Positions 8,284-18,516 of a stretch of DNA of 64,000 nucleotides are shown piece by piece. Within the stretch, counting starts at the first letter, position 1. The number at the start of each line of letters is the position of its first letter. The position numbers and the translations under genes were made by a program. Origin of the DNA: Candidatus Obscuribacterales bacterium (GTDB lineage Bacteria > Cyanobacteriota > Vampirovibrionia > Obscuribacterales > Obscuribacteraceae). The DNA is taken from positions 91,395 through 155,394 of the forward strand of contig JAIERK010000129.1 of the NCBI GenBank assembly GCA_019746975.1, given 5' to 3'. The notes below the pieces were generated by a model. It was given only the letters and a program-made list of their open reading frames with translations, searched no databases and was not told the DNA's origin.

Positions 8284-8365
8284 TTTTTAGACTCCCGCCA
8301 CAATCGATAATTGCCATTAAGTTGTGCAAACTGCTCGAACGCCAAGACGCGGAGTTCGCACCCAC

Positions 8366-8393
8366 ATATTAAAGGTCTATCATCAACAGCCAA
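8366..8393 (-). promoter_or_regulatory. Candidate promoter of the rhodopsin operon
   Basis: Read on the minus strand, TTGGCT (8393-8388), a 16-bp spacer and TAATAT (8371-8366) resemble a sigma-70 promoter. It would give a leader of roughly 75 nt before the rhodopsin ATG at 8283. This is the only gap of the operon large enough (8284-8668, 385 bp) to hold a shared control region with the divergent gene at 8669. No clear operator palindrome was found there. Confidence 0.35.
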
Positions 8394-8668
8394 TAATCAC
8401 CACACTGTTTTGTGGGCCCCCGTCCTATAAAAGTGTCACTACTGGTGGTTCGGCCGAATCGCCAGATGTAGTTGTCCTCTTGAATCAGCCCATACTGTAA
8501 ATATAAGCAATGGATAAATAAAAACAGCCATAGGTATGGCGTTCACAATCACTCAGCCGGAAACCTGCGAACAGTATTCGACGCAAATAATGATGGAGAC
8601 CGCTGCACCTGATAACCTAGATCCATTTTAATCGCTGTTTGTGTAGTGAAATCGGTAACTAGAGAATT

Positions 8669-10171
8669 ATGAGCGCCCCAAAGTTCGACAGTCCTCCAGC
8701 CAACCTCGAGTGGCGCCTGCAAGGAGAACGGATCCTTATTGTGATTCTTACCATGCTCGTTTTGGTTGGAACACCGATTCAGTGCGCCTCGGCACTGGAT
8801 CTTCCGCCTGAGAGCATCAAGACCTTGCCATTGGCGAAAGAGGAATCGGTCAGCGTATACGTCCCCTCAGAAGCGGCACCGGAAGAAGGTCTTGCTGTCA
8901 ATATCATCTATCCGCAGCAGCCTCGATACAAGGATGGCGCCCCGATCGCCGTAATCGTACCGGGTGGACATGGACCGAACGGCCTGCGATTTACAATGCA
9001 TGCCGCGCAATCAGGATTCGTCGAAGTTCGATTCGCATTTCCCGGAGGAGGGCTGAAGCAGTTCCATTCAGGCGGCTCCTGGGATGAACGTGGCGTCGAA
9101 TCGCAAAAAGCATTGAGAGATGTTCTTCTTTTTGCTCACGGTGAGAAAACGGATAAGAATGGAAAACATATTGGCGACCTCATCCCAACACCAGTCAACA
9201 CAAACCATGTAGGAGCTGTAGGCTGGGAGAACGGCGGTAGTGTTCTCATCATAACGCTTGCCAAATTTCCTTTGGACCTCGGATTCACAAAGTGGATCGC
9301 GTTTTGCGAAAGCCCAATCGGTTCCTTACTGAGCCCCTCTGTTCTTGGTACGAAAAAAGATCTGAATTTGAATCGCCATTATCGGCAAGGCAGTGCCGCG
9401 ACAGGTACTTGCATGATCGACTTCCGAAAGTTGGCATGGCAACCGGACGTCTATCGCAACAAAGCCGAACACATTAGCCTTGGTCGCGAGCCATCTAAGG
9501 GCGTCCTGTTTTTTGATGAAAACGGAAACAAAGTCTGGGAAGAATCAGTAGAGTTCGCCCTGGCTCACGCTTCGGAACCAGGTGGAAACAAGAAATACTA
9601 CGCGCCCGAAGTGACGGCGGCGCTTGTGAGACTGCAACTGTTCCCGAAGAAGCGCTGGCCGCGCGGCGTGGCGACTTTGAAGGAAACGGAGCAGTTTTTC
9701 CAGGAGCGCGACGCAACTTTGTTTGTAAAACAAATTCCGCTCCAATACCCGGATTTGCTAGTAATGCTTTATGGGTCGAAAATCGATCAAGAGCAGTGTC
9801 AGCCGGATCACCCGCATATTTGCTTGAATTACAATCTCTGGCACGCGAGCAAACCAAAGTGGCTACGTCTCAATCCCGACCCGAACTATGTGGGATTCGT
9901 CGCGGACATGAATCCTATGAGCTTCGTCAACAACAAGCCCGACGCGCCGATTGACGCCTCAACCATCGAAGCACATTTGGAACCAGAAGGATTCATTCCC
10001 GACTATATCTACATGCAAGCCGCAATCTCTGAGCTCGCGGACCGCAGCAAGAAGGACTACTTCAAGGCTGGAATGCCGACAGTTCTCTTCAACTACATGA
10101 ACGACGAGATCAAGAAATACAAGCGCGAACTCGCCCAGAAACAGGCTCAACAAAAACAGACTAACAACTAG
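8669..10171 (+). CDS. Exported protein with alpha/beta-hydrolase-like core, nucleophile replaced by Glu
   Basis: A 500-residue protein divergent from the rhodopsin gene. Residues 24-43 form a hydrophobic N-terminal segment (ILIVILTMLVLVGTP...) ending near CASALD, consistent with a signal peptide or signal anchor. Residues 90-190 look like an alpha/beta-hydrolase core: strand PIAVIVPGGHGPNG (oxyanion loop), then VGAVGWENGG at the place of the nucleophile elbow GxSxG, with Glu187 where Ser is expected. The remaining 300 residues match nothing I recognise; the C-terminus is a Lys/Gln-rich helix. If the fold call is right, the protein is probably not a serine hydrolase. Whether it works with the rhodopsin is unknown; it only shares the intergenic region. 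Confidence 0.65.
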   Translation: MSAPKFDSPPANLEWRLQGERILIVILTMLVLVGTPIQCASALDLPPESIKTLPLAKEESVSVYVPSEAAPEEGLAVNIIYPQQPRYKDGAPIAVIVPGGHGPNGLRFTMHAAQSGFVEVRFAFPGGGLKQFHSGGSWDERGVESQKALRDVLLFAHGEKTDKNGKHIGDLIPTPVNTNHVGAVGWENGGSVLIITLAKFPLDLGFTKWIAFCESPIGSLLSPSVLGTKKDLNLNRHYRQGSAATGTCMIDFRKLAWQPDVYRNKAEHISLGREPSKGVLFFDENGNKVWEESVEFALAHASEPGGNKKYYAPEVTAALVRLQLFPKKRWPRGVATLKETEQFFQERDATLFVKQIPLQYPDLLVMLYGSKIDQEQCQPDHPHICLNYNLWHASKPKWLRLNPDPNYVGFVADMNPMSFVNNKPDAPIDASTIEAHLEPEGFIPDYIYMQAAISELADRSKKDYFKAGMPTVLFNYMNDEIKKYKRELAQKQAQQKQTNN

Positions 10172-10328
10172 GTTGCGTCACTAGAGTCGCAATTTCGACA
10201 CGCGAAACGGAGCACACCCGTTCTAGTCGTTATTCCTGGTCGCCATTGCGTCGACCTCCGAAAGAAGAGGGTGTCGCCGAGAGTCAAAGCCCCGATGATT
10301 AGCCGGTGAAGAACATCCTTAAGGCAAC

Positions 10329-10374
10329 GCCAGGTGTCGCTCTGCGTTCGGCACAAAGAGAGCCGAGACCTGGC
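10329..10374 (+). other. Long imperfect hairpin
   Basis: A perfect 7-bp outer stem GCCAGGT (10329-10335) / ACCTGGC (10368-10374) is extended inward by partially paired CTCT/AGAG. It sits in the 329-bp gap between the gene ending at 10171 and tatA (10501-10782, opposite strand). No T-run follows, so it is not a standard intrinsic terminator; it may be an RNA structure or a REP-like element. The rest of the gap shows nothing else. Confidence 0.35.
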
Positions 10375-10500
10375 TGAAAGGCGCCGGGACACCGAGAGAA
10401 ACAAGCTCTAGACTCAGGTTCTGCGAATCGAAGCGAAGGTCAAAAAGGCCGGAACAATGACAAGCCTTGGCGTGTGAAAACAACGGTTGAAGCTAGATAC

Positions 10501-10782
10501 TCACCCAGTAGGCGAGTTATCTACCTGGCTATCTTTATCACCTGTTGCATTGGATGCGGCTACCGGTGCGGCGCTTCGCTGAATCGGCTTCCTCGCCTTC
10601 GGCGAATCCTTCTCCGTGTCTTCGATGCCCGCGACAACTTGCTCTTGTGCATCAGTCAAAGCTTTCTTGAAATTGCCAATTCCTTGACCAAGAGAACGTC
10701 CGATTTCGGGAAATTTCTTGGGTCCAAACAACAAGAGCGCTGCCGCTGCCACGATTCCCCATTCGACTGGGCTGCTTAACAT
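10501..10782 (-). CDS. tatA: Twin-arginine translocase subunit TatA/TatE
   Basis: A 93-residue protein with the standard TatA plan: short N-terminus, transmembrane helix (residues about 5-20, VEWGIVAAAALLLFG), the hinge FGPKKFPEIGRSLGQGIGNFKKA forming the start of the amphipathic helix, and a polar, probably unstructured tail. TatA oligomers form the conduct through which folded proteins cross the inner membrane with TatC. No tatC is nearby, as is common in Cyanobacteria-type genomes where tat genes are scattered. TatB is the alternative within the family, but the small size and FGPKK hinge favour TatA. Confidence 0.92.
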   Translation of the reverse strand: MLSSPVEWGIVAAAALLLFGPKKFPEIGRSLGQGIGNFKKALTDAQEQVVAGIEDTEKDSPKARKPIQRSAAPVAASNATGDKDSQVDNSPTG

Positions 10783-10892
10783 ACTGATTTCCTCTCCGAG
10801 TTTGGGAGCAATTGAGGTTGGTCTCCAACTGCGTCACTATTGATCGTAACACAACCGACCATTTAACCCATAATCTGAGGCCGGTCACCGTT

Positions 10893-10964
10893 GCAAAACA
10901 CCCCGTCTCGCATCGAAAAACTCTATTCTCGCGTCGCAAAACACCCCAGCTCGCGTCGAAAAAC
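10893..10964. repeat. Two direct copies of a 29-bp sequence
   Basis: The segments 10893-10921 and 10936-10964 both begin GCAAAACACCCC, contain CTCGC and end TCGAAAAAC, differing at only three positions, with 14 bp between them. They lie between tatA and the convergent end of the glycosyltransferase gene. Two copies are too few to call a CRISPR; they look like a local duplication. Confidence 0.6.
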
Positions 10965-10983
10965 GTCCGCCATAGCTACTTCA

Positions 10984-12279
10984 CTAAACCAGCTCAGTAT
11001 CTTGTCTTTCTCTAATCTCAGCCAAAATTTGAAACGAAATAAACAGCCAATAAGCAGTCAATCCAGCAACAAGAAAACTGTTACCGCAATCATTCTTCGT
11101 CGCCAGTTCCATCGGAATCAAGAGCGCACGCACATCCGCGTAACCTATAAGAATCACCGTAGCTACACGCATCACAGAGACTCTGGACTGCTTCATCTCG
11201 GGCAATCCAAGCATGATAATCAGGAACGGCAACAAAAGCAGCGTCAAATCGTAGATCCGCAGATACGGGGCCCACATCGGGAAGCTGGTCAATGCACTAA
11301 CAACCATCAAATCCAGCACAGACCGGCTAGACAGTCGGCTTCTGACAATCTTCCACAATACGAAAGTTTCCGCCAAGATCACGCTGCCGATTATGGTATA
11401 TCCGATGAGACGGATAAGCCCACCAGGTAAGGTTCTCACGTGATAAGCAACCGCCATGGGCAGAGAAGAGATCAGATAGAAGCGCTCCTCATAGCCACGA
11501 AATCCTGAGTATACGTAGTCCGTCGTGGCATGAATACGATCGAGCCACTGTACGAAACCGTCGACTCGAAAAATCGCAAAAGCCAATAATATATTGGGGA
11601 GCAGCACAACTAGTGCGCCGAGCGCGAAAAGCGCAATCTTTGATTTGTTGCTCGCTAAGGATGCGCGATTCTGACTCAACGCACCGACGCCGGAAATCTG
11701 CGCCGGAGATAACAAGAATTGCGGCTTCAGCGCCATGAAACCGAACATTGTTCCAGCAATAAAACTATTGCCTCGTAGCAGCGAAAGATATGCAGTCACC
11801 ATCGGCAACATTCCAATCAGAATTCCGGGTTGACCTACAGCAATGCTCATGGCGGCAGGCAAGAATGTAAATGGAATCAACAATGATTTCGACACGACAC
11901 TAAGACGCCCTTTGTTTTCCACACTAAAAGAAAAAACGATCGCGAACAAAGCAAGCGAGAACACAAGTAGTATCAAGAAAAAGAAGAACGATGTCGACAA
12001 GGACAGCGAAGCGAGCGGCACACACAGAACAGCCATATTGGGCGGATACCAGAAATACTGCAGCATGGTCTCATTAAAAGAACCGTCCGATACCTTCGAA
12101 TAAACATCGCCTACTTGACCGTGACTGATTCTGTCTCCAACGAGCCAGAATATTCTGAAGTCAGGAATAGTCTGTGTATCTATGTTTCGATAGATCATGT
12201 GGAAGAAAACTGCAACCAGACAACAGCAAACTACGGAGCACATGCATATCCATATTGCTTTGCCCGCCTTAATTGTCAT
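10984..12279 (-). CDS. GT87-like (DUF2029) polytopic membrane glycosyltransferase
   Basis: About 431 residues with roughly ten hydrophobic helices. After the first helix comes an extracytoplasmic loop with PDFRIFWLVGDRISHGQVGDVYS, where the acidic PDF/Y residue and the following YxW-rich region (FWYPPNMAVLCVPLA) match the polyprenol-phosphate-mannose-dependent GT87 family. Such enzymes add sugars to lipids or glycans on the outer face of the membrane. A GTG at 12327 would add 16 residues; the ATG at 12279, just before the first helix, seems better but has only a weak ribosome-binding site. Substrate cannot be inferred. It is divergent from uvrB. Confidence 0.7.
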   Translation of the reverse strand: MTIKAGKAIWICMCSVVCCCLVAVFFHMIYRNIDTQTIPDFRIFWLVGDRISHGQVGDVYSKVSDGSFNETMLQYFWYPPNMAVLCVPLASLSLSTSFFFFLILLVFSLALFAIVFSFSVENKGRLSVVSKSLLIPFTFLPAAMSIAVGQPGILIGMLPMVTAYLSLLRGNSFIAGTMFGFMALKPQFLLSPAQISGVGALSQNRASLASNKSKIALFALGALVVLLPNILLAFAIFRVDGFVQWLDRIHATTDYVYSGFRGYEERFYLISSLPMAVAYHVRTLPGGLIRLIGYTIIGSVILAETFVLWKIVRSRLSSRSVLDLMVVSALTSFPMWAPYLRIYDLTLLLLPFLIIMLGLPEMKQSRVSVMRVATVILIGYADVRALLIPMELATKNDCGNSFLVAGLTAYWLFISFQILAEIRERQDTELV

Positions 12280-12370
12280 TGCGTACTTCTGCTGCCTCTG
12301 CACAGAGTAGAGATATTTTACACTCACAGAAGGCTAACCACTTCTTGCTGTTTTCGATTAGACTTAGGGC

Positions 12371-14437
12371 ATGCCTGATTTCAACATAGTGTCTAACTTT
12401 TCTCCGGCAGGAGATCAACCCCAAGCCATCAAGGCTTTGAGCGAAGGCGTCGAGAAGGATTTTCATCACCAGACGCTTCTCGGAGTGACCGGGTCCGGAA
12501 AGACGATGACAATGGCACATGTCATCAAAGAGACGAAAAAACCTGCGCTAATTCTCGCACACAATAAGACGCTTGCAGCACAGCTCTGCAACGAGATGCG
12601 AGAGTTTTTCCCGCACAACTCCGTCGAATACTTCATCAGTTACTACGACTACTATCAGCCGGAATCGTACATTCCATCGACAGACACGTTCATCGAAAAA
12701 GAAGCCAGCATCAATGATGAAATCGACCGGTTGAGACACTCGACTACCCGCTCGCTATGGGAGCGCGAAGACGTGATCGTAGTGGCATCAGTGAGCTGCA
12801 TATACGGTCTCGGCGTACCAGAGCGTTATCTCTCAGCCGCACTCGAAGTCAATGTTGGTGATGAAATCAATCGACACGAATTTCTCAAAGCGCTCGTTCA
12901 TATATATTACGAACGCAACGACATGGTCGTAGAGCGCGCGCGCTTTCGTGCTCGTGGAGATGTTATCGAGGTCTATCCGTCTTATGAAGAGCGGATTATC
13001 AGGATAGAACTGTTCGGCGATGAAGTGGAGAGGATCTCCGTCCTCAACCCGGTCACCGGAGAAATCGAAGAGCTGCCGGAGGTTGTGCGCATCTATCCAG
13101 CAAAGCACTACGTGACTGATGAGCTAATGCTCGAATCTGCAATCGAGCAAATCGAAATCGAACTGGCAGAGCGCATCCACGAACTCATCGGTCAGGGAAA
13201 AGCAGTCGAAGCGCAGCGGCTGAAGCAGCGTACGCGCTTTGATATCGAGATGCTTAAAGAGGTCGGCTACTGCAACGGCATCGAAAATTATTCAAGAGTT
13301 CTCGAAGGTCGAGCACCAGGGGAGCCACCACAAACTTTGATCGACTATTTCGTCAGACGATTCGGTCAAGATAATTTCCTTACGTTTATCGACGAATCAC
13401 ACGTTACAGTGCCACAGTTGCACGGTATGTTCAAAGGCGACCGAGCTAGAAAAGATACACTTATCGACTATGGCTTCCGCTTGCCCTGCGCTAGAGACAA
13501 TCGACCACTAAAAGCCGATGAGTTCTTCAATAAGGTTGGCAAGATCGTCTTCGTCTCTGCCACTCCAGGCGACTGGGAGATATCCGTTAGTGAGCAGGTT
13601 GTCCAACAGATCATCAGACCGACCGGACTGGTGGATCCAGAGATCGAGGTCAGACCTATCGAAGGTCAAATTGATGATCTCATCAAGGAGATAAAGGAAC
13701 GCAGAGAACGCAAAGAAAGAGTCTTGATCACCACTCTGACTAAGCGTATGGCCGAGGATTTGACGGAGTATTTGCAAGAACTCGATATAAAGGTCAGATG
13801 GCTACATAGTGATATTAAAGCCCTCGAGCGTATCGAACTTCTGAGAGACCTGCGCCTGGGTCACTTTGACGTACTTGTCGGTGTCAATTTATTGAGAGAA
13901 GGACTCGACCTTCCAGAAGTGAGCCTGGTCGCAATCATGGAAGCTGACAAGGAAGGATTTTTGCGCGCCGAGCGGTCACTTGTTCAGACAATTGGACGCG
14001 CCGCAAGAAATGCTGCGGGTCAAGTTGTACTCTACGGCGATCGCATTACAGACTCGATGGCCAAAGCGATGAGCGAAACCAAACGCAGGCGAGATATTCA
14101 AACCGCATACAACACCGAGCACAATATCACTCCAACCACGATCATAAAGGATACAACAAACAGCATTTTGGAGACCTTGCGTGGTCGTCGAGACGAGCTT
14201 GAACAGGGCGATACGAAGTCCAAGTGGGTTGCCACCGTAAAAGATGTTCTTGACGCGCACAACCTTGACATCCACGAGGTTATTAAGAAGCTGGAAAAAG
14301 AAATGAAAAATGCGGCACGGAATCTGGAGTTTGAACGAGCGGCCGAGATTCGGGACCAATTAATAGTCTTGCAGGAAGACTTGCAAAATAAGCGCGTAGC
14401 CGCATCAACTGACAAGATCGAAAAGAAGTCAAGATGA
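12371..14437 (+). CDS. uvrB: Excinuclease ABC subunit B
   Basis: A 688-residue DNA damage recognition helicase of nucleotide excision repair; it is loaded by UvrA and recruits UvrC. Visible are Walker A (GVTGSGKT near residue 38), the beta-hairpin [12 protein letters not shown] used to clamp DNA, the DESH helicase box (FIDESHVT), motif V/VI residues [16 protein letters not shown] and QTIGRAARN, and a C-terminal UVR domain ([23 protein letters not shown]) that contacts UvrC. Length matches the family (about 660-700). No neighbouring repair genes; it appears to be a single-gene unit. Confidence 0.97.
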   Translation: MPDFNIVSNFSPAGDQPQAIKALSEGVEKDFHHQTLLGVTGSGKTMTMAHVIKETKKPALILAHNKTLAAQLCNEMREFFPHNSVEYFISYYDYYQPESYIPSTDTFIEKEASINDEIDRLRHSTTRSLWEREDVIVVASVSCIYGLGVPERYLSAALEVNVGDEINRHEFLKALVHIYYERNDMVVERARFRARGDVIEVYPSYEERIIRIELFGDEVERISVLNPVTGEIEELPEVVRIYPAKHYVTDELMLESAIEQIEIELAERIHELIGQGKAVEAQRLKQRTRFDIEMLKEVGYCNGIENYSRVLEGRAPGEPPQTLIDYFVRRFGQDNFLTFIDESHVTVPQLHGMFKGDRARKDTLIDYGFRLPCARDNRPLKADEFFNKVGKIVFVSATPGDWEISVSEQVVQQIIRPTGLVDPEIEVRPIEGQIDDLIKEIKERRERKERVLITTLTKRMAEDLTEYLQELDIKVRWLHSDIKALERIELLRDLRLGHFDVLVGVNLLREGLDLPEVSLVAIMEADKEGFLRAERSLVQTIGRAARNAAGQVVLYGDRITDSMAKAMSETKRRRDIQTAYNTEHNITPTTIIKDTTNSILETLRGRRDELEQGDTKSKWVATVKDVLDAHNLDIHEVIKKLEKEMKNAARNLEFERAAEIRDQLIVLQEDLQNKRVAASTDKIEKKSR

Positions 14438-14846
14438 CGAAGCGAGTTAAACTAGCTTAACAAGGTGCGCACGATATCACATCCGCACTTATACTAGGCA
14501 TAAGCCGTTGCCAAGCAACGTGCCGAATAGTCGTCCGGCGTGGTAATACGGGTTATTCTCCAGTTAGTTGCAGTAAGCAAATTGCATAGAAGTAATGCAA
14601 ATATAAAGGAACTGTGTAGAAACCCCTTGAAGACGCCCTTCGCACATACGATAGTTTCACGGTCGGTTAATCGATGACATAAATCCCCCCGTTATACAAG
14701 GTCCAATTCTCTCTCTGGACAAATAACAAACAAACAACGGGTTAGAGAAAATTCATTGATCACTGACATCAGTTTTTGTTGGAAATTTGAAGATCCCTAC
14801 CGGCATCCTTGGCTGCCCTACACTCTTAAATGAGAAGAGGAACCAC
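14438..14846. other. Leader region between uvrB and rpoD
   Basis: 409 bp without a gene. A small hairpin (GTTGC, three-base loop, GCAAC at 14508-14520) lies about 70 bp after uvrB and could end its transcript, although no T-run follows. The AT-rich stretch around 14590-14700 probably contains the rpoD promoter (for example TATACA at 14693), but I cannot pair it convincingly with a -35 box. No small ORF stands out. Confidence 0.3.
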
Positions 14847-15860
14847 ATGGCAAAAGCAAAGTCCGCTGACGACAGAGTAGTGCGTGGAATGCTCGTTGAA
14901 GACGAGAACATCGCAAAAAGAAATGAGATGGAAGAACTCGATCTCATGGATGATGATTTCACCATTATCGATGATGAGGAGGACAAATTTGATGATGACG
15001 ACGAACCTGTCGAATTGCCGTCATCGAGAGAGATCGCAACTGAAGACTCGGTACGCCTCTATCTCCGCGAGATTGGAAGAATTCAACTCCTGAAGCCGGA
15101 TGAAGAAATCGAACTGGCAAGAAAGATTCTTCAAGGCGACATGATGGCGAAGAGAAAGCTTGTACAAGCCAACCTTCGACTGGTTGTTTCAATCGCGAAG
15201 AAATATATTGGCAGAGGTCTTTCATTCCTCGATCTGATTCAAGAAGGCAACCTCGGTCTGATCCGCGCTTCCGAGAAATTCGATCACGAGCGTGGATACA
15301 AATTCTCTACATACGCAACGTGGTGGATCAGACAGGCAATCACCAGAGCGCTTGCTGACAAATCACGCACCATCCGCGTACCCGTGCACATGGTTGAGAC
15401 GATCAACAAGCTGAAAAAAGTCACCAGACAACTGGCTCAAGAGCTCAATCGCAAGCCTACAGAGCAAGAGCTGGCAGCTTCGATGGACGTTTCGATCGTG
15501 AAGCTTCACGAAATCATCAAAGCAGCTAAAGAGCCGATCTCATTAGAGACACCGATCGGTAAAGAAGAAGATTCCAGACTGGGCGACTTCATCGAAGACG
15601 CCGAGACGGATAGACCTGAGACCACAGTAACCCATGAGCTCCTGCGTCAGGATCTGGCAAAGATGCTCAACGAACTGACACCACGTGAGCGCGATGTATT
15701 GCGTCTGCGCTTCGGTCTAGACGATGGACGTCAGCGGACACTGGAAGAAGTTGGACAGCTATTCAATGTGACACGCGAAAGGGTTCGTCAAATTGAATTC
15801 AAAGCACTCAGAAAGTTGAGACAGCCTGGTCGCTCGTCTCGGCTCCGGGAGTATCTTTAG
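14847..15860 (+). CDS. rpoD: Primary RNA polymerase sigma factor RpoD/SigA
   Basis: A sigma-70 group 1 or 2 factor of 337 residues. The ATG at 14847 is chosen because GAGAAGAGG lies 6 nt ahead; an upstream in-frame ATG at 14787 lacks a ribosome-binding site. The first 60 residues are highly acidic (several Asp/Glu runs), followed by region 1.2 ([17 protein letters not shown]), region 2 with the rpoD box ([37 protein letters not shown]), region 3 and the region 4 helix-turn-helix ending [17 protein letters not shown], as in cyanobacterial-type sigma factors. Region 1.1 is short. It recognises -35/-10 promoters of housekeeping genes. Confidence 0.93.
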   Translation: MAKAKSADDRVVRGMLVEDENIAKRNEMEELDLMDDDFTIIDDEEDKFDDDDEPVELPSSREIATEDSVRLYLREIGRIQLLKPDEEIELARKILQGDMMAKRKLVQANLRLVVSIAKKYIGRGLSFLDLIQEGNLGLIRASEKFDHERGYKFSTYATWWIRQAITRALADKSRTIRVPVHMVETINKLKKVTRQLAQELNRKPTEQELAASMDVSIVKLHEIIKAAKEPISLETPIGKEEDSRLGDFIEDAETDRPETTVTHELLRQDLAKMLNELTPRERDVLRLRFGLDDGRQRTLEEVGQLFNVTRERVRQIEFKALRKLRQPGRSSRLREYL

Positions 15861-15890
15861 CTGAGCCCAGATAGCTAGGTTATAACGGGA

Positions 15891-15921
15891 AGACCCTTCG
15901 CAATTGCGAAGGGTCTTTTTT
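15891..15921 (+). terminator. Intrinsic terminator of rpoD
   Basis: Stem AGACCCTTCG (15891-15900) pairs perfectly with CGAAGGGTCT (15907-15916) around a short loop and is followed by a T-run. It starts 30 bp after the rpoD stop, a textbook position. The AAGACCC side could also work for the opposite strand, but the T-run is on the plus strand. Confidence 0.92.
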
Positions 15922-16107
15922 CTGTAACGAGTAGTTTGCAGCGGAGCGACAATCCGGAACAGCAATTCTGTGGGTGCCCGTTAAGCTACAAAATTATGCG
16001 CTTGATGATTCGAAGCGCCTTTCCCTGCTAAGCGGAGCAAAGAAACCCCAGTTTTGATGCTACTCCGGAAGAACCTCCCGCGAATGTTTTTCACCGAAAC
16101 GAATTGC

Positions 16108-17085
16108 TCAGAACGGCGACGAAAGAAATTTTGTATGCTGCGAGAGATTGTTCATCAAAAAGCACGTTCCATCTGCCGTATCGATGAACAGCGCACGCGG
16201 AAGCATCGAGTCTAGTATTGCACCGGTCAGGACTACTACAAGTGTATTTTCGTGTAGTGTCATCTGCGGTGTCGTCCCAAGAAATTGACCTGAGCTGCAA
16301 AGGTTAGAGCTCAGTTTCGTCACTTTTGAAATCGAACCTTCTGCAGTGATTTCATAGATAAAAGTGCTTTCTCCGCTTTCATCGCCGCGAACGGGTCGCA
16401 CCAGAGTGAGGTAGGTATCTCGAGAAGAGCAATAGACAAGCCCCCTCGCAGCATTGTTCGGTAAAGTTCCGATCATTGCGCAGCGCCCAGCATCAACATC
16501 CACTGACCACAAATTCTTGGCGTGCCCCAAACTGTCGGGAGACAGGAGCACAAGCCTGTTTCGTCGACTATCGAAAGTCATGCCGAACGCCTGAGAGGGA
16601 TGAAATTGCCAATCGGGTTGAAGTGTTATCTGTTTTGCAGTGCCGGATTTTTCGTCTAATTGACACAAGCCTTCAGAACACGCGAGATACCACCGACCTT
16701 TGTCAGGGACACGTACTCCTATAGAGCACTGTTGTGGGATTTCAAAGTTTTTCTGGGGACCGTCCGGACTTATAGATAAAAGCAATGTCTTCCGGGTAGA
16801 CTCCCACCACCTGTTTTCCTCAAACACAAAGCTGTAGAGAAGCTTTTGAAGACGCTCTTCCCGATTGCCTCCAGATTCAACACATGTAGAACCGTTAAAA
16901 GGGTCTTCTGTTTCTCGAGGACAGTTAGGTCCAGCCAAGTAACTCTCGTCATCGGGAATTATACGACTAAGATTCTCAGCGGATTTATCATCCGAAGGAC
17001 TCAATGCGGCTTTTCCGCTCAAGGCACCGGGCACCACAAGCAGTATCATGCTGGTAAGCAAAACAAACGGTCGTTGTCGAATCAT
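16108..17085 (-). CDS. Secreted protein of unknown function, beta-propeller-like
   Basis: A 325-residue protein with a signal peptide (hydrophobic FVLLTSMILLVVPGALSG, cleavage around residue 24-27). The mature part contains paired cysteines (NCPRE...STCVES, CSIG, CSEGLCQLD) and successive strand-rich units such as RWYLACSEGLCQLDEKSG, FGMTFDSRRNRLVLLSPD and NLWSVDVDAGRCAMIGTLP, the rhythm of a WD40/NHL-type beta propeller. No catalytic motif seen. It follows the gene at 17104-18162 by 18 bp on the same strand, so the two are probably cotranscribed and may act together at the cell surface. Identity of any partner is unknown. Confidence 0.6.
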   Translation of the reverse strand: MIRQRPFVLLTSMILLVVPGALSGKAALSPSDDKSAENLSRIIPDDESYLAGPNCPRETEDPFNGSTCVESGGNREERLQKLLYSFVFEENRWWESTRKTLLLSISPDGPQKNFEIPQQCSIGVRVPDKGRWYLACSEGLCQLDEKSGTAKQITLQPDWQFHPSQAFGMTFDSRRNRLVLLSPDSLGHAKNLWSVDVDAGRCAMIGTLPNNAARGLVYCSSRDTYLTLVRPVRGDESGESTFIYEITAEGSISKVTKLSSNLCSSGQFLGTTPQMTLHENTLVVVLTGAILDSMLPRALFIDTADGTCFLMNNLSQHTKFLSSPF

Positions 17086-17103
17086 AACGCCCCAATATGG
17101 AAA

Positions 17104-18162
17104 TCAATTCCGCCCCGCAAACTTTTCAAGATGCTGTAAAAGTCCTCCGTGTCTAGCAAACGCTTGACGAAAATCTGGAGATCGGTCGCCACCAGCCCGC
17201 ACTGCGAGTTCCAGGAAACGACTATTCCTCATTAGTACGTTACCAGGAACTTCCATTTGCTGCGTGAGAAGAGATAATGCCTTCGGTCGATCATCGGGAA
17301 CACCGGAGTTCAGCAGTCGTTCTGCATACTTGAGCCTGATGTCTATTGAATCCTGAACTGCTTTCTGCCCAAATTCACTCAGTCTGGAAAATCTCTTCAA
17401 CCTATCAGGGGTGAGAAATCTATCGGCAGCTGCTCGATGACCTTCAAAAGCCTTAACCTCCTCTGGTGTTAGATTGCCCGCTCTTGAGGGGTCGATAGTG
17501 CCTGCTCTCCGTGTAGCCTCAAAATACTCAGAATTAGCTTTCGCTTCTGTCGACGCCTCCGAGTGAGCCAAAAGCCTTTGAGTTAGTAATCCGGCACGCA
17601 TCCTAGTCTCCGGACTATCATCGCGCATCGCCCTTTGAAGATCAGCAAGCGCTGGTTGTCCCATCCGTCGAAGTAGACCAGTCGCCTCGTCTCGAACTCT
17701 AAAGGAAGGATCGTTGAGTCTTCGAATAGCCTCCTCCGCTTTGGCTCGGTCATACGGTTCTGTGGACTCTAGTGGTGCCGGTGGTGGCGGTGGAAGGAGA
17801 GGAGGATACTTGCCAACGTCATCCCCAGAGAGAAGTTTTTTCTTGTCCAACATCTGTACTATCTCTTTGGCAGGTTGCTCTTGTTCAATAGACAAGCCAA
17901 CATTAGACAAATCGGAAACATCGTGATCAAGGTCGTTAAGCACAGGCCGAGTCGGTTGTGCGCCTTCATCAGAGAGGGACTCAGAATGATTAGTAATTCC
18001 AGTAAGCTCCAACGGTGGGAGCGCCGCCCCCGGAGTGTCAGTTTGCATTAGGGGCTCGGAATGACTGTGGACATAGGCGTCTTCAAATAGTTTCATGCTT
18101 GGCGAGCGATGAGATTCGACAGCCGAAGGCAAAGCCTCCGGCACTTCAAAGTTTGTGCTCAT
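17104..18162 (-). CDS. Pro-rich protein with HEAT-like repeats, unknown function
   Basis: A 352-residue protein without signal peptide. Residues 1-120 are low-complexity and acidic with a Pro run (PPLLPPPPPAP); residues about 125-185 form two HEAT-like helical pairs (AEEAIRRLNDPSFRVRDEAT and QPALADLQRAMRDDSPETRMRAG), a protein-binding scaffold. The remaining part is helical (EEVKAFEGHRAAADRFL, ALSLLTQQMEVPG). Such proteins with disordered head and HEAT segment are frequent in Obscuribacterales-like genomes, as far as I recall, but have no defined role. It leads a two-gene unit with the secreted protein at 16108-17085. Confidence 0.6.
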   Translation of the reverse strand: MSTNFEVPEALPSAVESHRSPSMKLFEDAYVHSHSEPLMQTDTPGAALPPLELTGITNHSESLSDEGAQPTRPVLNDLDHDVSDLSNVGLSIEQEQPAKEIVQMLDKKKLLSGDDVGKYPPLLPPPPPAPLESTEPYDRAKAEEAIRRLNDPSFRVRDEATGLLRRMGQPALADLQRAMRDDSPETRMRAGLLTQRLLAHSEASTEAKANSEYFEATRRAGTIDPSRAGNLTPEEVKAFEGHRAAADRFLTPDRLKRFSRLSEFGQKAVQDSIDIRLKYAERLLNSGVPDDRPKALSLLTQQMEVPGNVLMRNSRFLELAVRAGGDRSPDFRQAFARHGGLLQHLEKFAGRN

Positions 18163-18516
18163 AAGAACAACCTCGATGGTTTAAGAATTGCCTGGTCGCC
18201 CAAGCTGATGAGGATGTTAATAAATCAACTGTTCCTTGCCAATGTGTAAAACAGTGATTCCATGAGGTTTTACGGCTAATCAACGTTCCTGAAGTGATCT
18301 TTTCAAATCAGTTTTTTGTTGCCACTGCTCGTCCGTGCTCAAGGGCGGAAACGATTTGGATATCGCGTTCGACTGGGAAAATCACCCTGAATAGAGCGCT
18401 CAGCCCTCTGGATCTTCCTTAGAAAGACTATGGTGTAAACTCACTACTTTTTGCGATGGATCTCCAATTGATTGAGAGTAATTACATCTGAAGAGTCACG
18501 AAAAGAGGTACTGAGA
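18163..18516. other. Intergenic region without recognisable content
   Basis: 354 bp between the start of the HEAT-like gene (minus strand) and the first tiny frame on the plus strand. Must contain promoters for both directions; I see no convincing box pair, hairpin or repeat. Confidence 0.3.

Noticed and set aside
10893..10964. CRISPR-like pair of 29-bp repeats
   Set aside because: Only two copies with a 14-bp gap and no leader; too little for an array.
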